From contig CAXXXS010000001.1 of assembly GCA_963665085.2 (NCBI GenBank), positions 2,418,001 through 2,482,000 of the forward strand: a stretch of 64,000 bases of DNA, given 5' to 3'. This document shows positions 17,931-27,040 of this stretch, piece after piece. Under the pieces are notes generated by a model. It searched no databases. It was not told the DNA's origin and was given only the letters and a program-made list of their open reading frames with translations. A program made the position numbers and the translations under genes. This DNA comes from G963665085 sp963665085. Its GTDB lineage: Bacteria; Bacteroidota; Bacteroidia; Bacteroidales; JAAAOM01. Numbering within the stretch: position 1 is the first letter of the stretch; every line of letters starts with the position of its first letter.

Positions 17931-18782
17931 TTATTCAAAAGAGTTGCTAACAAATGGTAAAGCAAGATAAAGGGCTGTATGCCAATATTCCCAAGTGTGC
18001 CCGCCATCACGAGAACGAAATTGATAAGGAATCCCCGCCTCTGCCATTGCTAAAATAAATTCTACATTTGCTTTGAAAGTAAAATCATCATCGCCGCAGT
18101 CAATAAACCAATTGACTGTTTTCATTGCTTCAATTTTTTCAGGAGATGCATTCTGTACAAATTTTATACAGTTATTATCTTCAACCAGTTGATGTATTTT
18201 TTTCTGTATAGGATTATTAAAATCTATCCAAAATAAATTATCATGTCGGTATAAATAACCACTCATTGAGTATGCTGCACAAAACATTTCAGGATGATGG
18301 TATGCATAAACAATTGTTCCCTGGCCTCCCATAGAAAGTCCGGCAATTGCACGATGTTGTTTATCTGCAATTACCCGATATGTTGATTCAATATGTGGAA
18401 TTAATTCCTGAAAGAAATAATCTTCATACATCCAATCTGGATTGTTAAAATAATTCATGAATGTTTTTCCAGCTTCAGGACAAACTATTATCATTTCTTC
18501 AGCTTCATTCGCATCAATTAAAGGATTTACAACATCAGCAAGCCTACCGCTTTGTGGCCAGTCAACATGAGTTCCTCCTCCTCCATGAAGCAGATATAAG
18601 ACCGGATATGATTTGTCTGTATTTTTTTCATAATCCTTAGGAAGATAGATTGCATATTCTCTTTCTTCTCCCAATATCTCACTGGTTGATGTTTTGTATT
18701 CTATCTTTCCGAAAGAAGGAAATTGGGCAAATATATGCCCCATCGAAAAAAATAATAAAAAAGTAATTGAAAGTTTCTTCAT
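17931..18782 (-). CDS. Exported esterase, D-type (alpha/beta hydrolase)
   Basis: I choose the ATG at 18782 (MKKLSITFLLFFSMG) because it begins a clear signal peptide cut near IFAQ. The longer frame upstream runs into the preceding gene and reads like non-coding sequence. The 283-residue protein is an esterase D/feruloyl-esterase type alpha/beta hydrolase. It shows the oxyanion part VLYLLHGGGGTHVDW, the nucleophile elbow GLSMGGQG with Ser150, and a catalytic His in DGGHTWEYW near the end. It would cut esters in the periplasm or outside the cell. It lies 37 bases after the CocE-like gene as the last member of the operon. Confidence 0.88.
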   Translation of the reverse strand: MKKLSITFLLFFSMGHIFAQFPSFGKIEYKTSTSEILGEEREYAIYLPKDYEKNTDKSYPVLYLLHGGGGTHVDWPQSGRLADVVNPLIDANEAEEMIIVCPEAGKTFMNYFNNPDWMYEDYFFQELIPHIESTYRVIADKQHRAIAGLSMGGQGTIVYAYHHPEMFCAAYSMSGYLYRHDNLFWIDFNNPIQKKIHQLVEDNNCIKFVQNASPEKIEAMKTVNWFIDCGDDDFTFKANVEFILAMAEAGIPYQFRSRDGGHTWEYWHTALYLALPFVSNSFE

Positions 18783-18819
18783 TTTATATGTTTTAATTCT
18801 TATTATTTTGATAATTCTG

Positions 18820-20598
18820 CTATAATATTTTAGTTGGAAATGACACAGAACTGTTGTACTCTCCACCAACATATATAATTTGATTCGCAACTCTTGTTTT
18901 TGTTTGTAAAGACCAAACCCCGGCATAATTTGAATGGATTGAATATTCTGGAAAATTTGAAGATGTAATGTCAATTCTTATTTTATTACCGGCTTTTACA
19001 TTCCATGTAATTGGCAAAGTCTCTATCTCTATTTCAACAATTTCGTTGGGAGTATAAGTCTGTCTGTTTCCTAATGGGTTGTTACGATAAGCTAATGTTG
19101 TTATTCCTGAACGGATGTTATACGTTGAGCCATCTGGCATTACTTCACTAACAGTATAACCAAAACAAGAATCATCCACATCTGTACTTACATTTAATTT
19201 AACTGATATTTTCCCTGCCAGAACCAAGTCATGAGTAAGTTTTGGTGTTAAGAAACTTATTACGTCATCACGATACCCAATTTCTTTTTGAAGTTGGCTT
19301 CCACGTTTATTAACTGAAGTAAAAAGTGTTTCCCCTCCATTCGAAATTACAGGGTTTTGTGGATCGTACTGATATTTTATTTCTTCTGATTTTTTCGGAA
19401 TCTTTTTAGTTAATTCATAAGCCTTAGGATTTGATGAATCTTTTTCCTTAGAGAAATAAAAGGTTTCTGTATCATCATTTTTAATTGGCCAGGAATCAAA
19501 GGTCTCCCATTTATCTTCTTCAATAAAATATACATTTACATCTCCTTTGGGAACAATCCCTTTGGCAACAACGCTGTATAGCCATTCAAATTGGTCGAGA
19601 TTAGGATCTATATCTCTTGCATGTTCCGGGTTATACTGAGTTGGAGTTATCTGGTAACTATGATTCCAGGAACCCAGGATTAATCGGCTTTGTTTTTTAA
19701 CATCATCACTTAGCCGTTCATATCCAAGCAGTGTTCCTTCCATATGATGATCGTACAGGCCTGCCACAACAGTTACAGGCACTTTTATCTTTGACGGATT
19801 TGATTTTAGCTGTTTCCAAAATCCTTGGTTCCAGTATTCATCATTATAATTTGTATTGGTAATCCAGTCTCTGTACCAGGGAAGTTCAGCACCCAACAAA
19901 TCAACATCCATTTCTGCCTGAGGCATGTATTTATATTCGTCGTAATAAGGAGATTCTTTATCGCGGAAGGGCTTTTTAATGTTTTCAGATGCATTATCAA
20001 TTGCCCAGCCTGTCATAATATCCTGGCGAAAAAGTCCATCTTTATAGAGTGAGACATGTCTGTCAACTCCATAGTGGTGCAGGTAAAGCCCTTTTACTTT
20101 ATTCGGTAAATCATCGGCAATAATCCAGCCAGTAAAAGCAACATATGAAGCACCAAAAACACCAATGCTTTTGCACCATGACTGGTCTGCCAACCAATTA
20201 ACCAATGCCAGTCCATCTTCACGATCGAACTCATTGGGGCGATAAAATCCTTCAGATCCACCTTTGCCCCTGCAATACTGAACAACATACCCAAGTCCGC
20301 GCTTTGCATATTCTTGACCTAAAAATACATTGTCACCTTTAACCTCACCAAATGCATAAGGTGTGCGGGTCATAACAACTGGCCATGGGCCTTCGCCCTT
20401 AGGTAGATAAATCCGTGTAAAAAGGTTATAACCTTCCCCACCTTCAATCATTTTTTCCTGATACGTATATTCGAAAGTAGGCTTAACACTAAATTTTATA
20501 TCAGGCATTCTCTGTCCAGATACGTTCTGATTGTTCAATAAAGTGAAGATTAGTGTTACTGCTATAAAAATATTTAGGTGTTGAATTTTGTGTCTCAT
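18820..20598 (-). CDS. CocE/NonD-family exported hydrolase (peptidase S15-like)
   Basis: 592 residues. A signal peptide is cut near VSGQ. The S15 alpha/beta-hydrolase core contains PWPVVMTRTPYAFG, the YVVQYCRGKGGSEG motif, and the nucleophile elbow GVFGASYVAFTGW with Ser151. A C-terminal jelly-roll domain (about 380-592) contains GNRQTYTPNEIVEI and WNVKAGNKIRIDITSSNFPEY. Families with this layout include cocaine esterase, glutaryl-7-ACA acylase and X-Pro dipeptidyl peptidases, so ester or amide cleavage is expected but the substrate is open. It is preceded by the thiolase gene (82 bases) and followed by a second hydrolase. An exported hydrolase beside a CoA-activation pathway suggests ester-linked substrate release. 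Confidence 0.88.
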   Translation of the reverse strand: MRHKIQHLNIFIAVTLIFTLLNNQNVSGQRMPDIKFSVKPTFEYTYQEKMIEGGEGYNLFTRIYLPKGEGPWPVVMTRTPYAFGEVKGDNVFLGQEYAKRGLGYVVQYCRGKGGSEGFYRPNEFDREDGLALVNWLADQSWCKSIGVFGASYVAFTGWIIADDLPNKVKGLYLHHYGVDRHVSLYKDGLFRQDIMTGWAIDNASENIKKPFRDKESPYYDEYKYMPQAEMDVDLLGAELPWYRDWITNTNYNDEYWNQGFWKQLKSNPSKIKVPVTVVAGLYDHHMEGTLLGYERLSDDVKKQSRLILGSWNHSYQITPTQYNPEHARDIDPNLDQFEWLYSVVAKGIVPKGDVNVYFIEEDKWETFDSWPIKNDDTETFYFSKEKDSSNPKAYELTKKIPKKSEEIKYQYDPQNPVISNGGETLFTSVNKRGSQLQKEIGYRDDVISFLTPKLTHDLVLAGKISVKLNVSTDVDDSCFGYTVSEVMPDGSTYNIRSGITTLAYRNNPLGNRQTYTPNEIVEIEIETLPITWNVKAGNKIRIDITSSNFPEYSIHSNYAGVWSLQTKTRVANQIIYVGGEYNSSVSFPTKIL

Positions 20599-20680
20599 CT
20601 GATTATATATAATTTTTCTACTTTAATTCATCTACACTGTAACCTGTTAAAATAAAAGTTTAGAACAGGAAGCTCTTTAA

Positions 20681-21862
20681 CTATAACAACTCAACAATTG
20701 TTGAAACGCCCATACCTCCTCCAACACATAAAGTAGCTAGTCCGAGTTTAGATTTACGCTTTTGCATTTCATGAACCAGAGAAACAAGTATTCTGGCTCC
20801 ACTTGCTCCAACAGGATGACCTAAAGCGATAGCACCACCATTAACATTTAATTTCTCGTTGTCAAAATTGAGAAGTTTACCTACTGCAAGAGCTTGTGCG
20901 GCAAAGGCCTCGTTAGCTTCAATTAAATCAATCTGGTCTATGGAAAGACCTACGTTTTTAAGAGCTTTCTGTGTTGAATAAACAGGCCCAATTCCCATGT
21001 ATTTAGGATCAACACCTGCTGATGCATACGAAACTATTTTTGCTATTGGAGTTATATTAAGTTCTTTTGCTTTTTCTGCACTCATTATAATCAGAGCAGC
21101 AGCTCCGTCATTTATACCGGATGCATTGGCTGCAGTTACTGTACCATCTTTTTTAAAAGCAGGTTTTAATTTTGAAATACCTTCTTTTGTTACACCTGCA
21201 CGCGGAAATTCATCTTTGTCAAAAACAATGGTTTCTTTTCTGCTGATTTTTACTTCCATGGGAACAATTTCGTCCTGGAATCGATTTTCTGATAGTGCCT
21301 TTTCAGCTTTTTGCTGACTCCATGCAGCAAATTCGTCTTGTTCATCCCGGGAGATACCATATTTTTCTGCTACATTCTCAGCGGTAATACCCATATGATA
21401 TCCTTCAAAAGCATCCGTAAGAGAATCATAAACCATAGTATCAACTACTTCGTTGTTTCCCATGCGAAAACCCCATCTTGCGCTGTTGAGTACATAAGGA
21501 GCAGCACTCATATTCTCCATTCCCCCGGCAACAATTATTTCAGCATCCCCTGAATTTATCATTGCTGCTGCCAGGTTTATTGCTTTTAACCCGGAACCGC
21601 AAATATTATTAATGTTCATTGCAGGCACAAAATCCGGAATTCCTGCTTTAATAGAAGCTTGTCTGGCTGTTCCCTGTCCAAGTCCTGCCTGAAGAACATT
21701 CCCCATAATAACTTCATTAACATCTTTAGGCTTTAATCCAGCTTTTTTAATGGCTTTTTTTATTACTATACTACCTAATTCCTGAACTGGAACATTCGCT
21801 AAAGTCCCTCCAAATTTTCCTATCGCAGTACGTACTGCTGCTGCAATGACAATATCTTTCAT
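20681..21862 (-). CDS. atoB: Acetyl-CoA C-acetyltransferase (thiolase)
   Basis: 393 residues from the ATG at 21862 (MKDIVIAAAV); a TTG two codons upstream is less likely. Catalytic residues are clear: nucleophile Cys88 in NNICGSGLKA, the His in ALGHPVGASGARI and the second Cys in LATLCVGGGMGVS. It cleaves acetoacetyl-CoA to two acetyl-CoA, or the reverse. It follows the CoA-transferase B gene by 6 bases. With the transferase it forms the standard pair that turns acetoacetate into acetyl-CoA. In this operon it would be the last step before central metabolism. Confidence 0.95.
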   Translation of the reverse strand: MKDIVIAAAVRTAIGKFGGTLANVPVQELGSIVIKKAIKKAGLKPKDVNEVIMGNVLQAGLGQGTARQASIKAGIPDFVPAMNINNICGSGLKAINLAAAMINSGDAEIIVAGGMENMSAAPYVLNSARWGFRMGNNEVVDTMVYDSLTDAFEGYHMGITAENVAEKYGISRDEQDEFAAWSQQKAEKALSENRFQDEIVPMEVKISRKETIVFDKDEFPRAGVTKEGISKLKPAFKKDGTVTAANASGINDGAAALIIMSAEKAKELNITPIAKIVSYASAGVDPKYMGIGPVYSTQKALKNVGLSIDQIDLIEANEAFAAQALAVGKLLNFDNEKLNVNGGAIALGHPVGASGARILVSLVHEMQKRKSKLGLATLCVGGGMGVSTIVELL

Positions 21863-21868
21863 AATCAA

Positions 21869-22525
21869 TTAAATTTCAATTGTTTTTAAATTTTCACTTA
21901 CGGTAAAGTCAGCTTCAGTGGAATTTTTTATATCCTCAACATTTAGCCCTGAGGCAATCTCTTTTAATATGAGGCCCTTATCTTTCGTCACTTCAAAAAC
22001 AGCTTTCTCGGTAACAATAAGGTTTACTTGTTTTGATGCTGTTAATGGCAAACGACATTTTTTAAGAATTTTTGGTTGACCTTTTTTATTTAGATGTTCC
22101 ATTGCAACAATTACGTTCTTAGCGCCTACAACCAGGTCCATCGCTCCACCCATTCCGGTTACCATTTTCCCGGGAACCATCCAGCTGGCCAGATTACCTT
22201 CCTGATCTACTTCGAGTGCTCCTAAGACTGTTTCATTTACATGTCCTCCACGAATAATCCCGAAAGAAGTAGCACTATCAAAGAAAGACGCCCCTTGTAA
22301 AACAGTAACATATCCACCTCCTGCATCAACAATATTTGGATTCAGATTTTCCTCGTTTGCTTTTGGACCTAATCCCAATAATCCGTTTTCTGATTGTAAA
22401 ACAACCTCTATGCCTTCAGGAATATAGTTAGCAACCATTGTTGGCATACCAATGCCCAGGTTTACAACATCACCGTCTTTTAATTCTTTTGCTATTCGTC
22501 GTGCAATTATTTCTCTATTATCCAT
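21869..22525 (-). CDS. 3-oxoacid CoA-transferase, subunit B
   Basis: 218 residues. This is the beta subunit of the class I CoA-transferase. The catalytic Glu46 lies in LQSENGLLG, with GIGMPTMVANYIP before it and GGAMDLVVGAKNVIVAMEH later. It takes CoA from succinyl-CoA or acetyl-CoA and gives it to a keto acid such as acetoacetate. It follows the A subunit by only 2 bases and precedes the thiolase by 6. It could be ScoB- or AtoA-like; sequence alone does not settle whether the acceptor is acetoacetate, butyrate or another short keto acid. The thiolase next door favours acetoacetate. Confidence 0.93.
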   Translation of the reverse strand: MDNREIIARRIAKELKDGDVVNLGIGMPTMVANYIPEGIEVVLQSENGLLGLGPKANEENLNPNIVDAGGGYVTVLQGASFFDSATSFGIIRGGHVNETVLGALEVDQEGNLASWMVPGKMVTGMGGAMDLVVGAKNVIVAMEHLNKKGQPKILKKCRLPLTASKQVNLIVTEKAVFEVTKDKGLILKEIASGLNVEDIKNSTEADFTVSENLKTIEI

Positions 22526-22527
22526 GA

Positions 22528-23178
22528 TTATATTTTTACAAGTGTATCAACGAAGATTCCAGGTACGGTAACATGATTGGGATCTATCTCACCGATTTCG
22601 ACAATTTCACTAACTTCAGCAATAACATGATCTGCTGCGGTTGCCATTAAGACATTAAAATTCCTTGCTGAACCAGAAATGTAAAGGTTTCCGGCTTTAT
22701 CAGCTTTGTCAGCTTTAATTAAAGCTACATTTGCTTTTAAGGGAAGTTCCAGTAAGAATTCTTCTCCGTTGACGGTTATTTTTTCTTTTCCTTCTTCAAC
22801 AATGGTACCTAGGCCAACTGGAGTCAAAAATCCTCCTAATCCGGCTCCTCCAGCCCTGATTTTTTCAGCCAAAGTACCTTGAGGAAATAGTATTACTTCC
22901 GCTTCTCCGGTATTCATAAACTGACCGGCCATTGGATTTCCCCCAATATAGGAAGCCATAAGTTTTTTAACCTTTCCGCTTTTTAGAAGCTCATGGTTTG
23001 TTGTTTCCATTGTACCGGTATCACTGGAAATTGTAGTTAGATTCTGAACATCAGTTTGAACCAATTCTTTTACTAAATGCTGTGGGTTACCGCAATGAAG
23101 AAATCCACCAATCATAATGGTGTCTCCATTCTTTACAACTTTTAGAGCGTCCTGTAATAACTTTAATTTATTTTTCAT
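22528..23178 (-). CDS. 3-oxoacid CoA-transferase, subunit A
   Basis: 216 residues. The alpha subunit pattern is visible: DTIMIGGFLHCGNPQHLVKE, SYIGGNPMAGQFMNTGEAEV, FPQGTLAEKIRAGGAGLGGF and the end CDxHVxVPG-like NHVTVPGIFV. The usual Gly-rich loop of AtoD-type subunits is present. It pairs with the B subunit immediately downstream to give a heteromeric CoA-transferase. It lies 9 bases after the exported hydrolase gene, so the CoA-transferase is co-transcribed with hydrolytic genes. That is unusual outside acid-release pathways. Confidence 0.92.
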   Translation of the reverse strand: MKNKLKLLQDALKVVKNGDTIMIGGFLHCGNPQHLVKELVQTDVQNLTTISSDTGTMETTNHELLKSGKVKKLMASYIGGNPMAGQFMNTGEAEVILFPQGTLAEKIRAGGAGLGGFLTPVGLGTIVEEGKEKITVNGEEFLLELPLKANVALIKADKADKAGNLYISGSARNFNVLMATAADHVIAEVSEIVEIGEIDPNHVTVPGIFVDTLVKI

Positions 23179-23187
23179 AATAAATAC

Positions 23188-25269
23188 TTAAAAATCAGTA
23201 GTTGTTTTTGCTTGCTGAATTAATTTTTTAGCATCTGATGGCAACAGTAAGCGTTGCTTAACTAAGTCTTCTGCAGCTTTTTTTACGGCTGCTACATAAT
23301 TTTCTTTATTTCCGTACCTCTCTTCAAGAGAAAGTCTTTCGTCTCCTGCGGCAAGGCGTTCTTTTTTTGTTTTATGAAAAGGGATATAAGAACCAGTTAA
23401 TCCGGAAAGATCTTCCAGGTAGGTTCGCGCATCATAATTGTATCCAAGATTAGTACCGAGCGGAGCAACCAGTTCCGGGGTTCTGATTCCGCCTATCTCG
23501 TTTCCATCTTTGTCAATCTCTGATACCATGATAGCATAATCTTTTCCCAGATAAGCTGGAGGGAGAAGCGTTGTTGTTCCTGATTCGTCATATTCATTAA
23601 ATTCAGGGCCGAAATCAAGTAATGAAAGGTTATTGATGATACAACGATATTCGAGTGCAGGGATTAATACTTTCTTATTATTTACCGTCCAGTTAACACC
23701 TTTTATTTGTGGGTATTTTAAATCTTCGGGATAGATTAATGTTTTATCTTTTATTGAAGGTACTCTACTTGCCGGTGGTTCTGTTCCATTTATTACCCAT
23801 TCTTCTAAATCTATCCAAAGAGCACGCATAACACCATTTCCATCAACAGTAGAAGCAGCTGGGTATGTTGTTCGCTCCGGATCCCATCTGACAGGTCCGT
23901 ATGGACCAACAGAATGTTGTGCGCCAGCAATATAATAAATCCGAAGTTCTTCTGGTTGTTCAATGTCTTTAAGCCCATATGCATCGGTTAATAACATTGA
24001 CCCTTGTAAAGCCCAGAATTCAGCGGATGTTAATAGCATAAATACTTTTGGGATGGTGTTATTTTCTTCTGAACGAGAAAAGATACCTCCTGTATTTCCT
24101 GAAATATCATCATAATAGTCAGGCGAAAAAGCACGTACAGATGTTTGTCCGTAGGCACGGTGCTCTGTTCTGGGGCCACCCCCTCCTCCAGGAACAGCAA
24201 ATCGCATGTTAATATTATTTTGCCTTGCTCCGACAATTGGAAACACACCATCGAAAACTTTATCTCCAGATAAGCTTTCATTAAAACCCAGATGTATAAA
24301 AGTTTTCATAAAGTTTCCGGATTGGGAGGTTCCTGTGCCCAGGGTATATTTGATTTTACCGGCCACTGGGTTTTTATTTCCATCGCTGTCTTGTTCTTCT
24401 TTCTCAAAAAAAATAACAATATCTCTGACAGCTGCCATCCCAATTCCCATTACTTTGGGATTTTTACCTTCATAGATTAGTTCATACAAATAGTCAGAAT
24501 CGAATCCACCGCGCAGACTCACTTTGGTTTCATCAGAAGTGCCTGGAAAAGGATTTGTTTCATTTGTTGTTGAAAATGCCCAGTCGTTGTTATCAATCTT
24601 TCTTTTGGGATCATTCTCTCTTACACGTTTTGTCAGGATATAATCTTTATTCGATAATTCTGCCGGAGGATATGAAATATGATTTGAATTATAGACATTC
24701 CCGGACAGTGCCATTTCCATAGGATGTGTTCCGGCTGAAGGAGCAAATTCTACTCTGATGATTCCTGTAATTTCTGAACCATCATTGTTTTTAGCTGTCG
24801 GTACGTCCAGGTATAATCTATCAAACATACTTGCATATGGATTATCTATCTTTTTAACATCTCCCTGCCAGGCTGCGCTTAAAAATACATATCCCCGTGC
24901 CATTAGTACAGAGTCAGGATGTGTATTGAAGGCATTTCCCCTGTTTGGGGCATCATATCGTAATACACCATTCGAATATTTCATATTCTTAGGTTTGATT
25001 AGGAAAAAATCAGTAGTATATTCTACCCAACCGCGCTGATTTTTCTCTGCCAGTTCAATATCTGTAATGATAGAATTATGGCTGTCAGCAGGATTCAGTT
25101 CTGCATAAAATTTCCCTGTGATTTTTTCGTATTTTATTTTCTTTTCTCCATAAACTCCGGGATAATCTTCAGTTTTAACATCGATTAGCTTTTGCTGAAG
25201 AGATTGTGTTGATGCGAAAAAAGGAAAGAATGTTATTAAAACTATTATAATATTGAGTCTTGTTTTCAT
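23188..25269 (-). CDS. Exported alpha/beta-hydrolase-domain protein (Abhydrolase_10 type)
   Basis: The ATG at 25269 (MKTRLNIIIVLITFF) starts a signal peptide; a longer frame upstream overlaps the previous gene and is rejected. The 693-residue protein fits the 'alpha/beta hydrolase domain-containing' family that I know only from genome annotation. It has SNGVLRYDAPNRGNAF, a Gly-rich FAVPGGGGGPRTEHRAYGQT stretch, and conserved IYYIAGAQHSVGPYGP, whose His may be catalytic. Other members occur with feruloyl-esterase-like systems. It lies 13 bases after the small AtuA-like gene and 9 bases before the CoA-transferase. I take it as a periplasmic ester or lactone hydrolase, with the substrate unknown. 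Confidence 0.72.
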   Translation of the reverse strand: MKTRLNIIIVLITFFPFFASTQSLQQKLIDVKTEDYPGVYGEKKIKYEKITGKFYAELNPADSHNSIITDIELAEKNQRGWVEYTTDFFLIKPKNMKYSNGVLRYDAPNRGNAFNTHPDSVLMARGYVFLSAAWQGDVKKIDNPYASMFDRLYLDVPTAKNNDGSEITGIIRVEFAPSAGTHPMEMALSGNVYNSNHISYPPAELSNKDYILTKRVRENDPKRKIDNNDWAFSTTNETNPFPGTSDETKVSLRGGFDSDYLYELIYEGKNPKVMGIGMAAVRDIVIFFEKEEQDSDGNKNPVAGKIKYTLGTGTSQSGNFMKTFIHLGFNESLSGDKVFDGVFPIVGARQNNINMRFAVPGGGGGPRTEHRAYGQTSVRAFSPDYYDDISGNTGGIFSRSEENNTIPKVFMLLTSAEFWALQGSMLLTDAYGLKDIEQPEELRIYYIAGAQHSVGPYGPVRWDPERTTYPAASTVDGNGVMRALWIDLEEWVINGTEPPASRVPSIKDKTLIYPEDLKYPQIKGVNWTVNNKKVLIPALEYRCIINNLSLLDFGPEFNEYDESGTTTLLPPAYLGKDYAIMVSEIDKDGNEIGGIRTPELVAPLGTNLGYNYDARTYLEDLSGLTGSYIPFHKTKKERLAAGDERLSLEERYGNKENYVAAVKKAAEDLVKQRLLLPSDAKKLIQQAKTTTDF

Positions 25270-25282
25270 TTTTTTAGTTTTT

Positions 25283-25582
25283 TTATATTTCCATGTTGAG
25301 GATGGCGGAAGAGAGCGATTTGCCGTGAATATCAAGTGCTAACGAGCGGGTCACACCTCCTGAAAGCGCTTCGTATAAAACAAAGTTCAACGCTCCTATA
25401 TTAGGGAGTTCATAGCGGACTACCTCTCCTTTTACTACCTCAGAAAAGAATTGTTTTACCTTTTCTGCTGTCACTTTTTCAACTAAAAGCGAATAATCCT
25501 TCTCATCAAAAGCAATAACCGAAATATTAGAGATATTTCCTTTATCACCCGTTCTTGAATGTGCTATTTCTCTTAATTTCAT
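25283..25582 (-). CDS. Small AtuA-like ferredoxin-fold protein
   Basis: 99 residues resembling the C-terminal domain that is fused to AtuA-type proteins in many bacteria. Marks are HSRTGDKGNISNISVIA near the start and GVTRSLALDIHGKSLSSAIL near the end. Here it is a separate gene whose ATG overlaps the AtuA stop by 4 bases (ATGA), so the two are translationally coupled and probably form one complex. The function is unknown; the family occurs in acyclic terpene use and other CoA-linked acid breakdown clusters. Confidence 0.85.
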   Translation of the reverse strand: MKLREIAHSRTGDKGNISNISVIAFDEKDYSLLVEKVTAEKVKQFFSEVVKGEVVRYELPNIGALNFVLYEALSGGVTRSLALDIHGKSLSSAILNMEI

Positions 25583-26919
25583 TGTATTTGAGTATATTGG
25601 ATTTCTGGTTTAACTAAATTTTCATCAAGCAGGACTGATTTTATTGCGATAACCTCGCGAATTGATTTTGTTACACCGCCTCCTCCTGCCGGACCATTTG
25701 TATAAAGGGTTTCAACTTCGTTTCCGACCTTTTTTGCATCTTCAGGATTGCTGGTCCTTACCGTTATCCTGGCTCGAACTTCATAGGGTTCACTCTGAGA
25801 GAGGTTATTTCCGTGCAAAGAGTTCACGCCGATTATATCATAACGCGCTTCGGTATGTTCTAATCCAGTTGATTTAAGACGCTCCTTTACAATGTCAAGT
25901 GCCAATTGAGCACGGGAGACAGCCCCTGGTCCTCCATAACTAATTTGACCTTCACCTATAAAACTGTCAGAATAACCAACAGAAACTTTGTACTTACCGG
26001 TCTTTGTTTTTCCTGAACCTCCTTTTACAGCAACTTTATCTTTTTTAACCTGCTCGAAAGAAACCTGTGAGAAATCGGCAATTACATCTGGTGTTATATA
26101 ATTTTGGGGATCATGAATTTCATATAAAAGTTGTTCCTTGCATGTGGCTTTAGTAACCATGCCACCTGTACCTTCAACTTTAGTAAGGAAAAATTCTCCA
26201 TCTTCATTTATTTCGGCAATAGGAAATCCAAGATTTGCCAAATCTGGTACATCTTTATAACCCGGATCGGAGAAATATCCACCAGTTACCTGTCCGGCAC
26301 ATTCCAATAAATGTCCCAAAACTGTTCCTATTCCTAATCTTTCGAAATCTTCAAGAGACCAGTTAAATTCATATAGTACAGGAGCCATAAATAAGGCAGG
26401 ATCAGCTACCCTTCCGGTTATTATCACATCAGCATCATTTTTTAAGGCTTCGACTAATGGTTTTGCTCCGAGATATGCATTGGCGGAAATGATTTGGTCA
26501 TCAATCGAATCCAGGCTTTCTCCATTTTCCAATATGGGTAATCCGCTTCCTTTTACCTGATTTAAAACATCATCCCCGGTAATTGCAGCAATCTTTAAAT
26601 TTTTTATTCCAAGAGAGATTGCTATTTCTTTTATTTTCTCCATTGCAGATAAAGGATTGGCAGCACCCATGTTTGTTATAATTTTTATCCCATTATCCTT
26701 GCATACGGATAAACACTTTTCAAACCGATACGATAACAAAGGATCATATCCACCGTCAGGATTTGTTTTTCTTTGTTGTTGTGCCAAGGCAATTGTCCGC
26801 TCGGCCAGACATTCGAAAACCAAATATTGTATGTTTCCACTCTCTGCCAGTACGATGGCAGGTTCAATTCTATCTCCGGAATATCCGGCTCCGGATCCAA
26901 TTCGTATTGTTTTTTTCAT
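25579..26919 (-). CDS. AtuA-family protein (DUF1446)
   Basis: 446 residues of the DUF1446/AtuA family, with TIRIGSGAGYSGDRIEPAI at the start. DADVIITGRVADPALFMAPV, LGHLLECAGQVTGGYF and KVEGTGGMVTKATCKEQLLY follow. AtuA is named after the acyclic terpene utilisation cluster of Pseudomonas, where its reaction is not known. Here it lies with a CoA-transferase, a thiolase and a carboxylate transporter, which suggests a role in breaking down a branched or hydroxylated acid. It overlaps the small AtuA-like gene by 4 bases and is 121 bases from the transporter. No atuB, C, D or F homologues (biotin carboxylase, acyl-CoA dehydrogenase) are in the window. Confidence 0.9.
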   Translation of the reverse strand: MKKTIRIGSGAGYSGDRIEPAIVLAESGNIQYLVFECLAERTIALAQQQRKTNPDGGYDPLLSYRFEKCLSVCKDNGIKIITNMGAANPLSAMEKIKEIAISLGIKNLKIAAITGDDVLNQVKGSGLPILENGESLDSIDDQIISANAYLGAKPLVEALKNDADVIITGRVADPALFMAPVLYEFNWSLEDFERLGIGTVLGHLLECAGQVTGGYFSDPGYKDVPDLANLGFPIAEINEDGEFFLTKVEGTGGMVTKATCKEQLLYEIHDPQNYITPDVIADFSQVSFEQVKKDKVAVKGGSGKTKTGKYKVSVGYSDSFIGEGQISYGGPGAVSRAQLALDIVKERLKSTGLEHTEARYDIIGVNSLHGNNLSQSEPYEVRARITVRTSNPEDAKKVGNEVETLYTNGPAGGGGVTKSIREVIAIKSVLLDENLVKPEIQYTQIQ

Positions 26920-26987
26920 CTGTATGTTTTCATTTTTACAATAAACTTCGTCGAGCTCGAAAACTCGGTTGTCAGATGGAACTTCGT

Positions 26988-27003
26988 ATGATTAAATAAT
27001 CAT
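26988..27003. promoter_or_regulatory. Short perfect palindrome between transporter and AtuA genes
   Basis: ATGATTA and TAATCAT separated by two bases form a 7-bp inverted repeat in the 121-base gap, the only sizeable gap inside the upstream part of the operon. It could be an operator or an mRNA processing hairpin. This is a weak call from symmetry alone. Confidence 0.25.
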
Positions 27004-27040
27004 TGTCGAGTGCATCCTAATAGTTTAATCATGCTCCTTT

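Noticed and set aside
18783..18974. N-terminal extension of the esterase frame
   Set aside because: The extension overlaps the CocE-like gene and lacks a signal peptide; the ATG at 18782 begins a clean one.
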